From contig JAJFUH010000052.1 of assembly GCA_021372535.1 (NCBI GenBank), forward strand, positions 1 through 35,342: DNA of 35,342 nucleotides, in the 5' to 3' direction. Within the stretch, counting starts at the first letter, position 1, and every line of letters begins with the position of its first letter. The stretch is from a bacterium (GTDB taxonomy: Bacteria > Latescibacterota > Latescibacteria > Latescibacterales > Latescibacteraceae). Below are positions 34,195-35,342 of this stretch, in pieces. The notes under the pieces were generated by a model. The model saw only the letters and a program-made list of their open reading frames with translations. It was not told where the DNA came from and made no database searches. A program made the translations under genes and the position numbers.

Positions 34195-35342
34195 TCATTT
34201 CAGCAAGAGGACTTTTGTCGTTTTCGATAATGAAGGCGTTTGTATCATGATGAAATAAACACCAGCCGCCTGGCCGGAGGGTTTCCAGAGAACGTACTTT
34301 TCCCCGGCTGTCATATCTCCGGAGAACACATCATCGACTTTCTGACCCTGTGCGTTGAATACCCGTATCGAAACCTGTTCCTCCTGGTGTAGTGAAAAAG
34401 CTATCGTGGTCGATGGATTGAACGGGTTCGGATAAGCCCCGTGAAGATCGAAAACGTACGGTTTGGCGGTTTCAACCGCTGTTCCGGGAATCATTCCGGT
34501 CTCGAAGGTGAAAGTACTGGTATTGTTTAAAAGCTCGGCGGATGATGTTACAAGTATTGCCCTGTTCCAGTGTTTTGAAAGTATGAGCTCCGTGTTCTGC
34601 TGCGTTACCGGCTGGATTTCATAGTCGTAGGGATCGTTGAAGAAAACCACCGAACTCCTGTATAATTGGGTATTATGGGGAATCACATTGATTTTCAGTA
34701 TATCGTTTTTATCCCAGTTGCCGACAAAGAGAAGCTCGACATATCTGCTCGTCAGATTTTTAATGCCTATTGAATCGCTCGCGGGGCTGTATGACCAGAA
34801 AAAATCGCTGTCGATTGCCACATTGAAACGGTCGCTGTCTGAATAAAAATCCACCGTATTTGCCCGTTCGCGGGTAAAGTAGTTCCAGATGGCAAATTCA
34901 TTGAGCGCGTCAGGGAGTCCAGATGCCCCCGATGTATTGTTTTTTATGGCTTTGTCAAAATCCGCAATATGAGGATAACTTGAATCCCTCAGCGTTTCCC
35001 ATATGGTCCTTATCTGAGAATCCCCGTATCGTTTTGCGAGAAACATCGCCCATATTGCGGCACCGTATTTGAAATTCGAGGGATAATTCTCGTTGAGAGA
35101 AGTCACTTTGTAATACTCGGGGTACGTTTCATTACCGATTGATCCCCCGAAGAAATGATGAAGATACGCAAGGTAATCGTTCACATCATCCCATGCCCGT
35201 TCTTCCATCCACACAGCCGATTGTTCCATCCACCATGAAAGGTCGAAATTATACAAATACCGGAACTGTATCGTATGGAAAAACTCATGCGCCGTGGTGA
35301 CCTTGAGCGCTGCATATCCATGGGTGGCGTACTGGGTTTCGC
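34195..35342 (-). CDS. HEFFH metalloprotease-like protein with type IX sorting tail (partial, runs off the window)
   Basis: The 5' part lies beyond 35342, and the reading frame is open to the edge. The first readable residues (ETQYATHGYAALKVTTAHEFFHTIQF) contain the HEFFH motif at about 35272-35289, then WWMEQSAVWMEERAWDDVNDYLAYLHHFFGG. It is a paralogue of the downstream gene, with the same motif order and the same tail (YPNPFNPSTTIAFSL, ending TTKVLLLK). An internal TTG at 35256 is not the real start, because the catalytic motif lies upstream of it. Confidence 0.85.
   Translation of the reverse strand, partial: ETQYATHGYAALKVTTAHEFFHTIQFRYLYNFDLSWWMEQSAVWMEERAWDDVNDYLAYLHHFFGGSIGNETYPEYYKVTSLNENYPSNFKYGAAIWAMFLAKRYGDSQIRTIWETLRDSSYPHIADFDKAIKNNTSGASGLPDALNEFAIWNYFTRERANTVDFYSDSDRFNVAIDSDFFWSYSPASDSIGIKNLTSRYVELLFVGNWDKNDILKINVIPHNTQLYRSSVVFFNDPYDYEIQPVTQQNTELILSKHWNRAILVTSSAELLNNTSTFTFETGMIPGTAVETAKPYVFDLHGAYPNPFNPSTTIAFSLHQEEQVSIRVFNAQGQKVDDVFSGDMTAGEKYVLWKPSGQAAGVYFIMIQTPSLSKTTKVLLLK

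Overview
The window looks like chromosomal DNA of an uncultured Gram-negative bacterium of the FCB superphylum, with moderately high GC. Three secreted proteins end in the FNPFNPST-type C-terminal sorting domain used by type IX secretion. There are two TonB-dependent receptors with N-terminal carboxypeptidase-regulatory domains, and several Tat-exported ThuA-like, glycosidase-like and dipeptidase proteins. This mix suggests Latescibacterota, KSB1 or a related lineage. That placement is inference, because no rRNA or universal marker gene is present.

Layout. (1) 1-8040, plus strand: a secreted carbohydrate-related set. It holds a Tat-type TIM-barrel glycosidase-like protein, a lipoprotein, a GH20-like exported protein, a small secreted protein and two tandem Tat-exported ThuA-like proteins, closed by a strong terminator. 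The intergenic gaps are patchworks of short dispersed repeats. (2) 8190-24275, minus strand: an envelope transport block. Read in transcription order it contains fur (consensus promoter overlapped by a Fur-box-like palindrome), a small CPIC-motif membrane protein behind a second Fur-box-like palindrome, a TonB-dependent receptor, an exported TPR protein, ExbB-ExbD-ExbD-TonB-TPR, an EAL-CBS-GGDEF protein, a second TonB-dependent receptor, and a beta-helix-like sorted protein built from a 432-residue tandem duplication. (3) 24328-28041, minus strand: a PHP-glycosyltransferase fusion followed by a radical SAM protein. (4) 28042-28776: a gene-free stretch holding a MITE-like element with perfect 16-bp inverted ends and other repeats. 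(5) 28777-30607, plus strand: a UPF0178 protein and a Tat-exported M19 dipeptidase separated by a nested hairpin. (6) 30801-35342, minus strand: tRNA-Leu(UAA) with a near-consensus promoter and terminator, a mannose-6-phosphate-isomerase-type cupin, a DUF5610-like protein, and two tandem HEFFH metalloprotease-like proteins with sorting tails. The second of these runs off the window.

The most coherent system is the minus-strand transport block. Fur appears to control itself and a receptor whose plug has a CxxC motif, and that receptor is encoded beside a small CPIC membrane protein. ExbB/ExbD/TonB would energise both this receptor and the second one, which is co-directional with a beta-helix protein predicted to sit at the cell surface. 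The substrates cannot be read from sequence. The exported hydrolases on the flanks fit a heterotroph scavenging sugars and peptides.
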